Positions 63,730 through 64,000 of a stretch of DNA of 64,000 bases are shown here, one piece after another (the first letter of the stretch is position 1; every line of letters starts with the position of its first letter). The notes beneath the pieces were generated by a model. It saw only the letters and a program-made list of their open reading frames with translations, ran no database searches and was not told the origin of the DNA. The position numbers and the translations under genes were made by a program. Source of the DNA: Actinomycetes bacterium. GTDB taxonomy: Bacteria > Actinomycetota > Acidimicrobiia > Acidimicrobiales > Acidimicrobiaceae. The stretch is taken from positions 107,190 to 171,189 of the forward strand of contig JAJZFV010000015.1 of the NCBI GenBank assembly GCA_021805205.1. The letters are read 5' to 3'.

Positions 63730-64000
63730 TTGAGATATGTGTTAGCTGCTATAGGCGCAGTCCTTTTCGCGACCACCGTGGCAAGCGTACTTCGGACACT
63801 GGTTATTCCCGGTGGCTTTGTTACCAGAACATCGCGCTCGATCGATGCAGTTGTAATCCGGGTGTATCACTTCTTTACAAAGCGTAATAATCGGTACGTC
63901 CGGAAGAATTCGATTCTCTCCTCGCAACCAGCAGCAAACTTATTCCTCACCCTCACGACTTGGATGCTTACATTCCTTACTGCCACAACTCTGCTTCTAG
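63730..64000 (+). CDS. Membrane protein, ion-channel-like, cut by right edge
   Basis: An open frame that runs off the window without a stop, 90 codons seen. The start is the TTG at 63730, with AAGGGAG nine bases upstream. The protein begins MRYVLAAIGAVLFATTVASVLRTLVIPGG, one span with the SVLRTLVIP motif. A basic loop (VYHFFTKRNNRYVRKN) and a second span (ANLFLTLTTWMLTFLTATTLL) follow. This opening resembles actinobacterial two-pore potassium-channel-like membrane proteins, but the pore is beyond the edge. Confidence 0.6.
   Translation, partial: MRYVLAAIGAVLFATTVASVLRTLVIPGGFVTRTSRSIDAVVIRVYHFFTKRNNRYVRKNSILSSQPAANLFLTLTTWMLTFLTATTLLL

Noticed and set aside
63564..63927. Two minus-strand frames at the right edge
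   Set aside because: They overlap the better-supported plus-strand membrane protein with a clear ribosome-binding site.
1..64000. CRISPR arrays, insertion sequences, prophage genes
   Set aside because: No regularly spaced direct repeats, transposase, integrase or phage structural genes were seen on either strand.

Overview
The window reads as chromosomal DNA of a moderate-GC actinobacterium, most likely in or near the Acidimicrobiia. The signs are a secE-nusG-rplKA-rplJL-rpoB run preceded by tRNA-Thr, tRNA-Met, rpmG and tRNA-Trp; a full 14-gene nuo operon; mycothiol-type mshA followed by a YbjN-like gene; nickel superoxide dismutase with its own protease; an RsiG-type c-di-GMP-binding anti-sigma factor; an MptB-like mannosyltransferase; and a class E sortase. 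The assignment is inference from gene content; no 16S gene is present.

Layout. 1-7472 (mostly minus): translation and transcription genes, with rpoB cut by the left edge, and a plus-strand sigma factor gene set into the cluster. 7570-15618: housekeeping and accessory genes (GNAT acetyltransferase, AlkA-like glycosylase, MptB-like mannosyltransferase, tRNA-Tyr, YajQ, HAD phosphatase, a 999-residue pseudo-phosphoesterase/MprF-like fusion, patatin). 15708-31052: nuoA-N for menaquinone-linked complex I on the minus strand, with a geranylgeranyl-reductase-type flavoprotein next to it. 32581-40435: haem biosynthesis (hemA, hemC, cobA-hemD fusion, hemB, hemL), interrupted by a cytosolic chemoreceptor. 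40728-46415: proC, mshA/YbjN, rsiG, sodX/sodN and a b-type cytochrome-like membrane protein. 46570-51742: tRNA-Lys, a glycosyltransferase-methyltransferase fusion, a 0.7-kb gene-free stretch, pirin with a palindromic operator candidate, a thioesterase and an MFS transporter. 51786-63551: a cell-surface block that looks like a synthase-dependent exopolysaccharide and cell-wall anchoring locus. A partial membrane protein runs off the right edge.

How it fits together. The surface block combines a processive family-2 glycosyltransferase, a lipoprotein with a PgaB-hydrolase-like barrel, a DUF2334 deacetylase-like secreted protein, a clan GH-A-like lipoprotein, UDP-GlcNAc 2-epimerase, a small protein ending in a LAFTG sorting signal, and a class E sortase. 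It is the best candidate here for an undescribed system. Other points that repay attention are a natural Asn at the rifampicin-contact position 531 of RpoB, the RsiG homologue with a conserved but altered second c-di-GMP motif, and the pseudo-phosphoesterase fused to an MprF-type domain.
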